A stretch of 64,000 bases of DNA from Lepus europaeus (GCF_033115175.1 NC_084850.1:2727024-2791023); one strand, 5' to 3'. Shown: positions 47,960 through 60,799, counted from the stretch's first letter. Numbers and translations are program-made. The notes: generated by a model not told the origin, from the letters alone.

Positions 47960-50400
47960 GACAAAAGCAGAGCTGCAGTGAAATCACAGCCAGAACTGCA
48001 CAGCGCCCTCCTGGTCCTGGCTTGGTCAGCAGGTCAAAGCAGAACCCTATGAAGTGTGGCCTCCTCTGGAGAGCCCACTCGCAAGCTCCTACTGCTTCCC
48101 ATGCTCGCTCCTGGAGGCCCAGCCAACAGCTCTTCAAAAAGAAAACTGCCACAGTCTGAGGGTCCCTCTTCCTCGCGCCCCTCGATAAACCTTGGCACCT
48201 TTGCACTGGAGAGGACTTCAGAGGCAGACAAGGAAACGAAGGCCACAGAGATGGGGACTGAAGCAAGATTAAGGAACGCAACAGTGACGGGACAGGACCT
48301 GAATTAGGAACCGATTTTGATCACAGTTGCAAATCCCCGATAACAACAAGCACGTTCCTTCAAAACCAAGATGCAACACAGCAACAACCACCATTTCAAG
48401 TGTCACAGCCTGGCTGGGACTGGCCTACAATGATCTGTGCTAGACACCCGTCCGGCAAGGTCAGGCCCTGCACGCAATCACAGCCACGGTCTTCACGCTG
48501 AAGACCAGACACATACATGAGGCCCTGATTCAGATGACCCATTGTGTTCATCTGCACCAGACAAGCAGGCAAGCTACCCAAAAGCTTCCGGAACCAGGCA
48601 CATCTCCTTTCTTTGCACTAGAGACCAGTGTAGTAGAGTACCAAGGCAAGAATTTCGGTGATCAAAACTGAGCCACTAACTAGAAGACGTGCCTCTAATG
48701 TGAGGTACTAGCCAAAAGTCTTTCTCCTATAAGGAGCTATCCAGCCAGTACATAAGCCATGGGCACAACTCACAGCTCCTCCTGCTCCTGCCCTGCCCAC
48801 AGCACACACTCCCACTCATACACGTATTCCAGAGTGCTGGCCAAGCCGTCCACATCTGTGAGCAATCACCCCACTGCTCCCCTCCCCAAGCAGAAGCGCT
48901 GGCTGTATGACTAACGGGATGCAACATACGTGAGCTTGTGTAACCCATTGTGCTGCCCTTTTGCCTCCATTGCCAGAAAGTTCCGTCTTGACACAGTCAA
49001 GCCCCGGCACCCAGGCAGGCAGCCCAGCTGTTTAAGCACATCTGTTTCTCTCTTGTGATGTGCTATATAGTGTTCTATTTAGGTCTTCAGAGACTTCTTT
49101 GCACACTTATGATTTCTAATCCTTTTGGCAAACAGGTAAGCTACACATCACAAATAAATGTAAAACTCAAGGGAAAATGGCAGATGGAAATGCCATGTCA
49201 AGAGGCCTTCTCTTCTGCATGCTGCCATAAAACTCCCACACTATCAACATGTGAGTCTGTTCCCAGATGAGCCTGCCATTTTGAGAAAAGTGGCTCTTTT
49301 TAAGAGCAAAGATGGAATGTTGTCTAAAATTTCTGCTTTCTTATGGGTCTCAGGTCCACGTGGGTATGAGTATAATATGCTTAAGAGAAAGGTTTTTGAC
49401 AGAAGAGCAATGGAGCTGGTGAGTCAATGTTTGAAAAAAGAATGAGTTAAGGTTTTACTAATGAGGGAAGATAGAACAATATGGTTGATTGTTTATGGAA
49501 GATAACTGCAATGTTTTTTTGTAATTATGTGGAGAAATCACTGAATAGCTTAACGCCTCTTGTTCCAAACACATCTGACTTCAGTGCATGCACACCCACC
49601 CTCACAGCAGCAAATGTCACCTGCAGAAGCCATCAGTTCATTAAGCTTCACCCCAGCCAGGAACTCCCCAAACAGCTCAGGGAGCATTGCCCACTCCATG
49701 AGCAATTCTGTAGCCACCGTCGCTGCTGCTGCTGCTGCTGCAGCCTGCCTTTCGGCCTCCTCCCCTTCCCTCCCCAAAATTTAGCGCCTGCTTCTTCCCC
49801 TATAAATACACCATCAATAGGCAGTTACTATGGCAACAGGGAGGAAGCGTGAGGGCTCCACGACAGAGAATGCTGCTGCAGTCACGCATGTCTATGTCCC
49901 TCCTGCCCCTGGTGGCTACTGTAAGGCTGAATGTTTAACCCCCTCCCCACAGGAACACAGCTGAATCCCGCCAGCCTGGAAAAAGGAAGGAAGGCAGGGA
50001 AGTGGCCACCACAAAGACTCTCCTTAACCCCACCCCAGGCGAAGCTTCTGAACCACAGCGCTCTGGGACACAGCTCCCAGAATCTCTCGCACAGCACCTG
50101 GTGTCCTGAGACGTGACCGCCAACCCCCTGCCCCCCAAGTCCTAGCCCTTTTTTATTTCCATCATTCAGAACTGATAGCCAGGAAAGGGTTCTGTGATCT
50201 CCAAATCTAATGACTCATCGACCCACCCAGCGACATGGCAACTCCCAAATTATGCGCAAACTCCCAAACTCCGGGGCCTCCTTGTCCCCCTCCACCCAAT
50301 GCCAGTCTTGCAAGCGCCTGTCCTCACCCACCTTTGCCCAATACAAGCGCCCTGGCCAAGAACTACTTCTGGCCCAGCAACACACTCTTCTCCCGGGACT
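47960..50400 (-). other. PRRG3: PRRG3 5' intron region
   Basis: Lies between the start-codon exon and the CpG island and has no recognisable SINE or L1. It contains a pure CTG/CAG run of 6-7 units at about 49722-49742, in a context open in several frames on both strands. Confidence 0.5.
49720..49742 (+). repeat. (CTG)n trinucleotide run
   Basis: gctgctgctgctgctgctgc, read as CAG on the PRRG3 sense strand. It lies within the PRRG3 5' intron. Confidence 0.95.
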
Positions 50401-51450
50401 GCTCAACACCCCCACCGCCTTGGCCCGACTGGGCCTCCAGAACCCACCGCTACCCCACCCCCAACAGTGCCCCGCACCCAACTCGGTAACCCTGGACACC
50501 AAACCGTGCCCTCGGGGCTGGGGCACCCAATCCAAACGGCCTCACCGTTCTCCGGGCCCAGGAACGGCCGCCCTGTTTGCGCACGCAGCCCGCCACCTCG
50601 CTGCTGCGCCTCTTCCAGCAGGGCCCCTGTCCCCGCCCACCTGCTCCCCGTCGGCCAAGCCCCCGGCCCAGCCCAGCCGTCTCCTCCCTCTCTCCCTCCC
50701 CGCCCCCCTGCTCTCCAGCAGCCCCGGGTGCCCAGTCGCCCGCCCGGACAGGGCCAAAGTGCGCCCGGAGCCCCCGCCCTTCGCAGTCTGGCGCCCAGGC
50801 CCTGTGCATTACCTCGGTAACCCCCTGCCTGCCCCTGCTGTCCTCTAGGGGTTCCGCCGCTGCCCACCCCCCAACCCCGCCGCGAGGGGCAGGTTTGGCC
50901 TCGCGCCCCGCGCCTCGCGCGCCACCCTGGAGCGCCACGACCACCGTGCCCCGATCGCCAGGCCGCGATCGTCGCGATGCACCGAGCTGCGGTGTTAGGG
51001 AGAGAAAGGAGGGATGGGGGCGACAACAGCAGGCCGGGGTGGGGGGGGGTAGGGAGGGCGGGCTAGCAAGCTGGGCCGGAGGGGCGGCAGCGCGCACTAA
51101 GCACCGCGCGCCCGCGCCCCACTCCGCCAGCGCCGCCCCTGCCCCCGCCCGTGCGACCGGGGGGCGGGGCCTGGCCGGCGGGACTGGGGCGCATCAGGGA
51201 CCCTGGGCCATTGCGTGGGCCCTTGACAGACCTGGCGTACCGGCCGGCTCTGGCGGCTGCGCCCAAGGCCAGCGCGCCAGGCGTCCCCGCTCAGCCCAAC
51301 CCCCCTCTTATTCCCCACTCCGGCTTACCTGCCATTCGGACTGGCGGGGCGCCAGCCAAGAAGAGAGAGGCCAGAGCCAGCAACCTAGCCCCGCCTTGCC
51401 GGGCTGCGCTGGTCCCTCAGAGAAAGGGCCAGTCGAGTCCGAGGTCCGCC
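50400..51450. promoter_or_regulatory. CpG island, likely PRRG3 promoter
   Basis: Dense CpG dinucleotides and very high GC, with GC-box-like strings (ggggcgggg at about 51159-51167). It stands alone in an otherwise AT-moderate region and lies 3.4 kb upstream of the PRRG3 start-codon exon. Long open frames on both strands here follow from scarce stop codons. Confidence 0.75.
51329..51335 (-). other. PRRG3: Probable alternative PRRG3 first exon: 3' end with its own ATG-GCA-G and donor
   Basis: On the minus strand, inside the CpG island, ATGGCAG is followed by a consensus gtaagc donor. This repeats the start-codon exon at 47920-47914. Splicing straight to the Gla exon would give the same MAVFL start. 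The exon's 5' limit is not visible. Confidence 0.45.
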
Positions 51451-53765
51451 AGACTAGGTGACCTTGACTTCCTCACGTACCTTCCCCCCCCCCTCACCTG
51501 GGACGGCAGGCTTCTGTCCCATTAAAATCTGAGAAATGGGGAGAATCCTGCTTCCTTGGCAGGCCTGCAGCGACCTGGAGAAGGAAATGAGTTTGGGAAA
51601 GCCTAAGGGGCAGAAAGGACGGAGTGGAAGGAATCTTATGGGCTAGCCAAGAGCGCTAGGTGGGGGGCGCCCCCCTGGACGTCACGCTGTGTAAGGCTCA
51701 GAGAGACCTCACTAGCCCGGGAAGGAGCACAGGACAAGATCAAGTGCTAAGACATAGGGCAGGTGATTCCAAGGGAGCTCAGAGTCTGGATCTAGGAAAA
51801 CTACTGGGGAAAGGGAGCTCCGGCGCTGTGCTGCATTTTCAGGGCTCTTTTGTGTTCTCTGCACCCGTACAGCACCCTAGTCCTCCCTCACCCCTCCTCC
51901 CCCAGCCCAAACAGACGTGGTGCTTGATGGGAATGAGCCTCAGGAGGCATCCTGGGAACTACCCGTAACCCTATCCCAGGCAGAGAAATACCAACCTGCC
52001 CTGCCAGCTGTGGGAGATGGATGGGGGCAGTCCTCCATTACCCCAAGCTCTCTTTCCCGGCAGCTCCTGAAACTGACCAGGTGGCTGAGCTCCCCTGTCC
52101 TACCCTCCTGTTCATTCCCCTTCCTCTTACCACACGTTCCCTTTCTCTCCCACCTGCTCTTAGGAGTCCTTCCCCAGCTTGCTTGAACTTCCATGGTTGC
52201 AGGGGTCTTTCTTGCCCTTGACTGACCCTCTGCTGCTCTCCTGCCATTGAAGGCAGCAAGGGCCAGACCTTGTGGGAAGGTTCCAGAGGGGGAAAAAAAT
52301 CACCTGGAAATGAGAATGGGACCCTTTGGTGCCCAAAGAATTGTGTATGTTTTGAAGGAAACTCAGTTCAGGGGGAGAGAGTTGGGGCCATGGTTGGTGA
52401 AGAAAGCTATTTGGTCTCTTCAGGAACTAACCTCCTGAGAGGCATGGCCCGCCAGCATGTTCTCATCCAGAGCTCATCCATGGTCCCCCTGTGCATCCAA
52501 CTGTGGAAAATGTACCACTTCCAGTGTGTGCACAAGGACCTAAACTTCCTGCACCCTGACTTGAGCTTCTGGCTCCAGTGACACCAGCCTACTTTAGTTC
52601 CCTCAGTGCCTGGAATGCCTTTCCTCCCACTGGGGCACTTGTATTCATTTTTCCCACAAAATGCAGATGACATGTCTGCTATGAGACATTGTGGGCTCCT
52701 CCACCCACCCAAGTTGACCATTCCATTCTCAGCTCCAGCTACAGAGACTATCAGTGTGGAGCCTCTGTGGGTGGCAAGGGAAGGGAACAATGAAGAGTAG
52801 CTGTCACTCTTGGTGCCACCACAGTTCAGTTCGGCGATCTTCAGCAAGTGACTTAATTTCTCTGTGCCTCAGTGTTCTTATCTACGAAATGGGAATGATG
52901 CTATGATGCCTGCCTTAACAGGTTAAGAGAGTCAATGAGATAATTGTGTAGCATTTGCCTGGTACTTAAGTGTGAGCTTCATATACATCAGCCTTGGCCT
53001 GCATCCAAGAGCATATTGTTCATCTGATGACTCACTGACTTTGTACATTGTCTCCTGTCCCAAGGCCAGGAACCTTGACTCTTCCTGTGTCCCTGGCAGC
53101 CAGCACCGAGCCTCATGCTCAGCAGGCACTCCTCCACTAGATCTTTGTAGAGCCGAGGCAACAGGCAATGTGCTGAAGTGAGGAACTGCAGCGAGGGTCA
53201 CCCATCAATGTACCACCAAGATGTTGTTCCCAACACCAAGGGCAGCTCTTGCCCTTGATTCCTCCTGTAGGAAGCCTGAGTCTTGGGGCATGAGCTTCTT
53301 CCAGATTCTTTCTCTGCCTCGGAAGAGTCTCTCACTCCCCTCAGGAGGGCTCCAGGCACTCCCAGAGAGTGGCATGGGACAACTGCAGCCCTCTGTCCCT
53401 CCCACCGTTTGAGTTTAGGTCTTGCTCTGAACAGTGTCCCCTTGTACAAGAATGAGAAGTTTGACCACTGGCTCCATTGTTTAGGGCAGGAACTGGGCAA
53501 CAGGCTTCCCTTTTCCAACAAATTGCAATAGTCACTTTAGCTCCTCATAATCTAAATGCAGGAGAGAGGTCCCGCTCTTCCTAGCAAAGTTCACTCTCTC
53601 TTGTCACCTCCACCACATCCAACAGTCACCCTCCTCTTACCCCTGCATTGGAGATCTTGCCCAACACAGCTTGGTGCATAAAAATCACTCCAGTTTTCTG
53701 AGTACCTATGTAAAATGATTGGGGGTGGGCACTTCTAGAAAAGAATTTATAGCATAATTGCTTAA
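51451..53765. other. Upstream flank of PRRG3, no recognised gene
   Basis: A MIR is visible at about 52840-52950 ('cttaatttctctgtgcctcagtg...gagataat') and an L2-like segment at 53040-53125. Open frames overlap on both strands and are unconvincing. PASD1, the next gene in human, was not seen. Confidence 0.4.
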
Positions 53766-53774
53766 TTTTTTTCT

Positions 53775-54100
53775 TTTTTAATATTTATATTGTTTCTTTG
53801 GAAAGGCAGAGTTACAAAGAGGCAGAGGCTTGGGAGGCGGGAGAGGTCTTCCATCTGCTGGTTCACTCCCCAAATGGCTGCAACAGCTGGAGCGGAGCCA
53901 TTCTGAAGACAGAGTCCAGGAGCTTCTTCTGGTCTCCCATGCAGGTGCAGGGGCCCAAACTTGTGCCATCTTCCACTGCTTGCCCAGGCCATAGCAGAGA
54001 CCTGGATTGGAAGTGGAGCAGCTGGGGCTCCAACTGTTGCCATACAGAATGCCAGCACTGCAGGCAGTGTTTTTACCCACCACACCACAGCTCCACCCTC
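53775..54100 (-). repeat. C SINE
   Basis: From 'aatatttatattgtttctttgg' through 'ggttcactccccaaatggctgc' to 'acccaccacaccacagctccaccc'. Confidence 0.92.
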
Positions 54101-54794
54101 AAATTTTTTTTGAAGATGGCAAAAGGTAGCTCATACTTCAGTAAAAATTCTCAATACAAGGCAGGAAAACAGACCTTCCAAGCTGAACTTGACCTAACTT
54201 CTAACCCATCTCCATTTCTGACCCAGATGACATGTGGCAGAGCCAGCTGTGTGGATGTGTGACCAGTGGAGGCAGATAATCCATATGCATAGAAGGGCTC
54301 CACATACGGGGCATAAGGTTTTGTTGTGCCATCTTGAAGTTCTTAATACTTTTGGAACAGGAGACCTTTCATTTTCATTTTGTGTTGGGCCCACAAAGTA
54401 TGTACGTAATTCCTATCCATGATGTCCCCAGCTTCCCTGATCACTCCTCTGGCTCCTGTCTTGTTCCCCTCTGCAAGCACTGGAAAGCCCTTCTTTCCCC
54501 ATACCCGGACTACACCAATTCCATCAGCTTCCTCCACATTGCCTCTCCTCTACTCCTTCCCTACACTTCATCCTTTGGATGAGATGAATGCTCTCTCCCA
54601 GTCTCAGCCATTCCAAGAGTTTCACTCTCTCCCTAACATGCATTCACTCCAGAACTGAATCCTTCTCTGAGTTCTACTCATAGCCATAGGTCCTCGAGGA
54701 GTCTCACTCCTTCCCTGAACTTACACATTGATCATTACTCCAGTAAGAGTCTGGCACCATCTCTGCATACTGATTAAGAAACTAATCAGGTGTT

Positions 54795-55160
54795 TTTAGC
54801 TCAATTGTGTACTCCAAAATCTGTATGGTGAAGCCCTAATTCCCAGGACCTCAGAATGTGATTTTACTTGGAGACAGGATCTTTAAAGAGACAGCCAAGA
54901 TAAAATGAAGTCATACCGGTGGGCTGTAATTCAACAAGACTGGTATCCTTTGAAGTAGAGGTCATTAGGACACAGACATATTTAGAGGAATCACCTTGTG
55001 AGGACACAGGGAGAAGACAATCATCTGTGAGCTAAGGAAAGAGTCCTGAGAAGGAACCAAACTTGGAAAAAACATGAATCTCACACTTCTAGTCTCCGTA
55101 ACCACAGGATAATTCATCTCTACTGTTTAAGACACTTGATTTGTGGTCCTTTGCCATGAC
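54795..55160 (+). repeat. ERVL-MaLR type LTR, diverged
   Basis: 'tccaaaatctgtatggtgaagccctaattcc' near the start, 'gaggacacagggagaaga' in the middle, and 'ctgtttaagacacttgatttgtggt' at the end, as in MLT-type LTRs. No internal genes. Confidence 0.6.
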
Positions 55161-55399
55161 AGCCCAAACAAATGGATATTTCAAGTATTTATTCAGTGGC
55201 ATTATGCCCTATTCTAGGGCCTGGAGCTACAAAAGCCAACAAATCGAACAGGACTCCTACCCCCCATGGATATTAAACAAAAACCAAGAAGTCAAAAATA
55301 CAGGAAAGGGGATGGTTTGGTGCTATGAAGAAAAATGGGGCGGAGATTTTCAATAGGGTGGTCAGGGGAGACACTGCTGAGACGATGGCATGTGACTGA

Positions 55400-56200
55400 A
55401 AACATGAAGAAGGGAAGGGCCATCCTGTTCCAGGTGCAAAGATGCACAGATGCAACAGCCCTAGATGCAGAGGCATGTCCAGCCTCTGGACAGAGAGTCA
55501 ACAAGGCGGGAGACTGGTAGGCGATAAGGTAGCAGAAGTCAAGATGAGGGCATCAGCGATCGTACTAGGGCCTTGCATGCCATTGTAAGAACTTCAGCTA
55601 TTAAGGTGATGTGGAGAGACGCTGAGGACTCTGAGACAAAGAGTAGTGTGACCTGATTTCTATTTTAATGGAAATGGAAATAAGGCTGACTGCTTCATAA
55701 GAATATATTTCCAGGGTGGGAAGCTGGAAGACTATTTAGGGGATTCTTGAAATAACTCAGGTGAGAGACAATAGTGGCTTACAGTTCGGGTTTGATGACA
55801 ATTTGGAGCCTGGCTGGGACAGCAGTCCAGGATGGCTATCAGGTTTTTAGTCAGAGGAACAGAAAGAATGGAGGTACCTTAACTGACATGAGGAAGACAA
55901 GAGTAGACTGGCTTATAGAAGGGTGTCTGAAATTCAGGAGTAACATCAGAGTTGAGGATATAACCGGAGAATAAGTAGCATTCAGTAGGTATTGAAAATC
56001 ATGAGACTGGATGGGATCGCCAAGATAGTCAATGCAGAGAGAGAAATGTAGCCCCAGAACTAAGCTCAGGGAAGGAGTGACTGGTAAGGTAAGAGGGAAA
56101 CCAAAGGAATGGGGAGGGAACTCAGGAAAGTGCAGCAAGGAAACAGTGAGTCCTGTGGACTGGGAAAGTAAGATGAGAACAAAGAGCTGACTATTGTGTT
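55400..56200 (+). repeat. Ancient dispersed repeat, class uncertain
   Basis: 'ggccttgcatgccattgtaagaacttcagc', 'gtgtgacctgatttctattttaatgg' and 'catgagactggatgggatcgccaag' belong to a widespread old mammalian repeat that I recognise but cannot name with certainty. Pieces also occur at 0.2, 9.2, 13.9 and 62.1 kb. Confidence 0.5.
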
Positions 56201-56750
56201 CGTCAGTGTGGGAGTCCTGAGTGACCTAACAAGAGCAATTTCCAGGGAAACATGAGAGACAAAAGCAAATCAGAGTGTTTTCCATCAAGAGTATCATAAG
56301 AATCACTGAAAACAGTGAGTAATGACTGACAACTCTGTTGAGTTTTACTATAAAGAAGAGAGAAATGCAAGGGTGTCAGGAATACGAGGGGACAATATAT
56401 AAGGTTTATTTTTAAAAACACAGCATAAATTAAAGCATGGTAACATATTTATGCTCATGAGCCAGGAAACGGGAAGACTAGTGATGCAGGAGAGAGAGGC
56501 AGATAGATGAGAGAGGCGATGATGGAGCTTGTAAAAGTTCTCAGCTAAACAAGAATCCAGGCTACGAGCTGGGAGGGCGAAAGGCATGTTTTGGTCTGAG
56601 GGGAGAAGGTTTGACGTAGTCTTCGGTGAGATGGAAGGTACATGCAGCATGACTGTTGTACTGTGGTAAGGGCCCAGTGCAAGCAAAGCATGCAGGTACA
56701 GACCCAGAGTAGACAGAGACTTGGTTTTCAGGAGGGCTAGGTTAGTTCTT
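56201..56750. other. Intergenic, nothing recognised
   Basis: AT-moderate sequence with a 112-codon minus-strand frame (56348-56686) lacking any familiar motif. Confidence 0.3.
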
Positions 56751-56751
56751 A

Positions 56752-56926
56752 AAAGATTCGTTTATTTATTTTGAAAGTCAGAATTATAGACAGAGAGGGA
56801 AACACCAAGGGAGAGAGAGATTTTCTATTCACTGGTTCACTCCCCAGATAGCCATGACAGCTGGCCAAAGCCAGGAGCCAGGAGCTTCGTTCAGGTCTCC
56901 CACAAGGGTGGTAGGGGCCAAAACAC
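56752..56926 (-). repeat. C SINE 3' half, left arm of an inverted pair
   Basis: Reverse orientation from 'cgtttatttattttgaaagtcag' to 'ggtctcccacaagggtggtagggg'. It stops in the SINE middle, where the plus-strand copy begins. Confidence 0.85.
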
Positions 56927-57165
56927 TGGGAAAGCAGCAGAGGATTGTTCAAGTGCTTGGGCCCCTGCTACTCATGTGGGAGACCTGGACGAAGCTCCTG
57001 GCTCCTGGCTTAGGCCTGGGCCAGCCCAGGTCATTGCATTGTGGGTATTTGGGGAGTGAACCAGTGGATGGAAGCCCTGTCTGTCTATCTGTCTGTCTGT
57101 CTGTCTCTCTCTCGGTACTTCTTACTTTCAAATAAATAAATCATTTTTAAACAACAACAAAAAAA
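56927..57165 (+). repeat. C SINE 3' half, right arm of an inverted pair
   Basis: Starts 'ctgggaaagcagcagagg' and runs to a TGTC-rich tract and 'aataaataaatcattttt'. It is joined head to head to the minus-strand copy on its left. Confidence 0.85.
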
Positions 57166-57529
57166 GAAATTATGGTGAGGTTGTGGTTACAGATGTCAAC
57201 ACGGCCTTAGCACAGGGTCACAGAAATTGGTGGCTGGGGTAGAGAGGAGGACAAGAGCATTGGTGGGGAGAAGGTCAAGGGAATAGGAGACTAAGGTTGA
57301 ATTAATCATTATTGGATATATATTACCTTGGAGACCTTATCCTATAACCTTATCTGCATCACAACTCGTCCTTCCATCTCTTGAACTTGAGCTTCCCCTC
57401 TTCCCAGAGCCTCACTGGTGGTAGAGGTCACCCCCACAACAACAGCCACACCCTGGGTCCCTTGCAGTCATCCCTCCCTGAGTCTTGCCCCTAAACTTTT
57501 TTCTCATTCTTCTTCTCAATTTTTAACTG

Positions 57530-57569
57530 ACATATAAAAGTTATATATAGCTTTGAAATACAGCATGAT

Positions 57570-57628
<59 letters not shown>

Positions 57629-58055
57629 TACATACATGTTGTGGAATGGTTAAATGAAGCTAGTTAACATGAGCATTACCTGGTGATTGTTGATTTGTAA
57701 TAAGAGCACATAAATTCCACTGCTAGCAATTTTCAAGTATGAACTATATTTTATAGCTCTAGTCACCATGTTATACAATAGATCATCTGAACTGAAATTT
57801 CACACTCTTTCGCCAGCTTCTCCCCGCAAGTCCCCACCTCTCCTCCAGGCCCTTGTGACAACCTTTCTAGTCTCTACTTCTATGAGTGACTTATTTCCAG
57901 GCCACATATGAGTTAGATGGTGCAGTATGTATCTTTCTGTGCCTGGCTTATTTCAGTTAGCATAACGTCCTCCAGCTTTGTCCACGTTGTCATAACCGAC
58001 AGACTGTCCTTTCTCCAGCTGAATAGTAGTACATTATGTATACACACTACATTTT
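57530..58055 (-). repeat. L1 3' fragment with an internal (TA)n(CA)n run
   Basis: Antisense L1: 'ttaactgacatataaaagttatat', 'tatagctctagtcaccatgttatac', 'cctggcttatttcagttagcat', 'gctgaatagtagtac'. A TA run followed by a CA run occupies about 57573-57630. Confidence 0.75.
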
Positions 58056-58235
58056 TGATGACAATTGTTGGCAAGGATGTGGAGGAAAGGGAACTTTGCA
58101 CAGTGTTGGGAATGTCAATTAGTACAGCCATTGTGAAAAACAGTATGGAGGTTCCTCAAAGAACTAAAATTAGCACTTCAGTGCAATCCAGCAGTCCCAC
58201 TTCTGGCTATATATCCCAAGGAACTGACATGGTCT
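58056..58235 (+). repeat. L1 fragment in inverted orientation relative to its neighbour
   Basis: Sense L1: 'ttggcaaggatgtggaggaaaggg', 'cattgtgaaaaacagtatggagg', 'ctatatatcccaagg'. It directly abuts the antisense part, the layout produced by twin-primed reverse transcription. Confidence 0.75.
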
Positions 58236-59225
58236 GCTGAAGAGACATCTGCCAAGATGTGGCAGCCTCTGGGCTTTTAACTGAGTACCTACTGTTTGGC
58301 AGGCACCATGCCGGGAGCTAAGGACATAAGAGTAAATCAGAGACAGTGTGTGCCCTGTTTCCATTCTGATTGGCGAAGAGAGACAATAAACCAGCAAACC
58401 CAAAGAACACCTAAGAGGCAGGGAAGGGGCCCACGGAGTGCCAGGGCACTGACCCTCACTTCCTCGCAATCCACTCCCCCTTCAGGAGCCTCCGCACCAG
58501 CAGAATTCTTATCCGAGGCCAGTTCCTCGCTCGCCCTCCCCCAGCACTGGTGTTTACCTCCTTCTGAATCTCATCCCACACCAGCCCCTGCACCATCCTT
58601 GATTCTCAGTCCTCGATGAAGCTTCATCTTCAGGTCTCAGTAGCTCCCCAGTTGCGCATTGCCCAAAGGTTTACTGCCCTCAAGATGCTCCCCAACCCCT
58701 GGCTCTCAGATCTGGACAGACCCCTCCCAATCCCGTCCCTGAGCCCCATCCTCTCCTTACCCAGCCCCTGTTTGAGTGCAAGGGAGATAGTGCCTTCACG
58801 CACTTCCTGTCTGTGGGAGGCTACCAGCAAGCTCTGAGCTTTTCCTGACGAACTCTGGCAGGGGAAGCAAAGCCAAGAGGCCGTGCTGTGGAAGCTATCG
58901 GGCTGGCTTTATCAGGACAGCCTCTGTCTGCCCTAGCTGCTGAGGGACTGCCTCTCAGCAATCTGTCCGAGGCACACGGCCCAGCATGTTCCTTGGGGAG
59001 CCAAGGTGAGAGGCTCCAGGGCCCTGGGAGCTCAGGGTCAGTTGGACAACTGCCTGAGATGGGTGCCTGGTCCTTGCTGAAGAAGGAAGAAGGACGAAAA
59101 AGATTTCTCAGTAGCTGAAGGGTCCCTTAGGCACTTCAACTCTGGGCAGTAGAATTTTCTTCCATTCACTGGGCAATCAGGGTCCCATTGGCTACCTAGT
59201 GTATCTGCTGAGCATAAAGGAAACT
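58236..59225. other. Intergenic, no recognised gene
   Basis: An L2/MIR-type stretch is near 58280-58400. Otherwise this is C-rich unique sequence with short frames on the plus strand. Confidence 0.35.
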
Positions 59226-59239
59226 ATAGATCAATATTT

Positions 59240-59556
59240 TTTTTTTATTTTTTGGACAGGCAGAGTGGACAGTGAGAGAGAGACAGAGACAGAGAGAAAG
59301 GTCTTCCTTTGCCATTGGTTTACTCTCCAATGGCCGCCGCGGCCGGAAGCCAGGAGCCAGGTGCTTCTCCTGGTCTCCCATGGGGTGCAGCGCCCAAGCA
59401 CTTGGGCCATCCTCCACTGCACTCCTGGGCCATAGCAGAGAGCTGGCCTGGAAGAGGAGCAACCGGGACAGAATCCAGTGCCCCGACCGGGACTAGAACC
59501 CGGTGTGCTGGCGCCGCAAGGCGGAGGATTAGCCTATTGAGCCACAGCACCAGCCA
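59240..59556 (-). repeat. C SINE, young and full length
   Basis: Perfect 12-bp duplication agatcaatattt (59228-59239 and 59557-59568). Retains CpGs ('ggccgccgcggccgg'). Confidence 0.97.
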
Positions 59557-59569
59557 AGATCAATATTTC

Positions 59570-60640
59570 TCAAAGACTGTGATACACAGGAGTCATCTGC
59601 AATCCTCCACCCACACAGCCCCTTCATCCCAACTTACACCTATGGCCTAGGTGCTTAAGCAGTCTAGCTTCCACTGGCCTCATCGCCAGGGCATTTCATT
59701 TTTCTTACTGCCACCTCCCGGACATGGTAGACACCATAGCAACCACCTTCACCGCATGTAATCATAGTCCTTTCCTGTGCCACTATGGGTGTCATTACTT
59801 CACAAGTGGCTTCAACCATAATTGAAGTGTCCAAACTCGAGTCCAGATACATTCCTTGCCCTTGACTCTTATGAATGAAGTGAGGAGCATGATCATGGCT
59901 CCACTGACTTACCTGGAATGGCCAGCAAGCACAAAGAGAGACCCACCAAGCCCCAAGCTCTGGTCATTGAGAGGGCACCTTAAAGAAGAGAGCGTTAATG
60001 CCAGATCTGAAAGGCAAATGACGTACTCTGTCACTCTGTTCAAACCACAGTGGTGCCCTTGGTACTTTGGAAACCCCTTAAGCAGAGTCCTGACTCAAGA
60101 TGTTTGCACTTGCCAAACTCTTTATCTGAAAGTCTCTTTGTTTAAAGTGTGTAACAAATGCCTATTGAGCACCCACTATTCATTCTCAGATATGTCCTTG
60201 ATATTGAGAGCAGCAGAGGAGCAGGCAGACTAAAGACTGCTTGTCTTTACAGATGTAAAGCAAGAAAATACCGACAGTATAACAGTAAATAAGCACAGTG
60301 TAGGTCAGGCTGCATCAAATCTAAGGGGACATCAATTGCACGACCTATTAAGCTGTTTCCAATTAGGCCATGATACAATGCTTTCAGAGCACACAGAATT
60401 TTTATTTTGTATTTATTGGCACAGTTCTTTCTCACTTAATCATTGATTTTTTTAAAAAATCAGAAATCTCTCTGTGCTTACATAAAAAGGAAAATATAAG
60501 AAAAACAATTTGGTTAAAGTACATCTGCTCACATTCAGAGTCCAACCCTTCTGAAGCACCTTTTAGCCGAGACCTGTGGATGTCCCCATGTTCCCACACA
60601 GCATCGCCCTCTGTGCCTTCCTCTTTTTTTTCCTCTCCCT
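59570..60640. other. Intergenic, no recognised gene
   Basis: No repeat or domain could be identified; the longest frame is 125 codons on the plus strand (59856-60233). Confidence 0.3.
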
Positions 60641-60644
60641 TGGG

Positions 60645-60778
60645 TGGCAGGGGCCCTTCTTCTGCTTTCCCAGGCCGTAGCAGAGAGCTGGATCAGAAGA
60701 GGAGCAGCCAGGACTCAAACCTGTGCCCGTATGAGATGCGGGCACTGCGGACAGTGGCCACAGTGCTGACCCCAGCAA
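60645..60778 (-). repeat. C SINE, head half
   Basis: From 'ggcaggggcccttcttctgc' to 'gtggccacagtgctgacccc'; the 3' half is replaced by a short T/C-rich stretch. Confidence 0.8.
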
Positions 60779-60799
60779 AGTTTCTCTCAAACAATTTTT

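Noticed and set aside
50403-51461. Long open frames on both strands in the CpG island, up to 294 codons
   Set aside because: Stop codons are rare at this GC content. Composition is Pro/Arg/Ala/Ser without domains, and the same bases are open in several frames.
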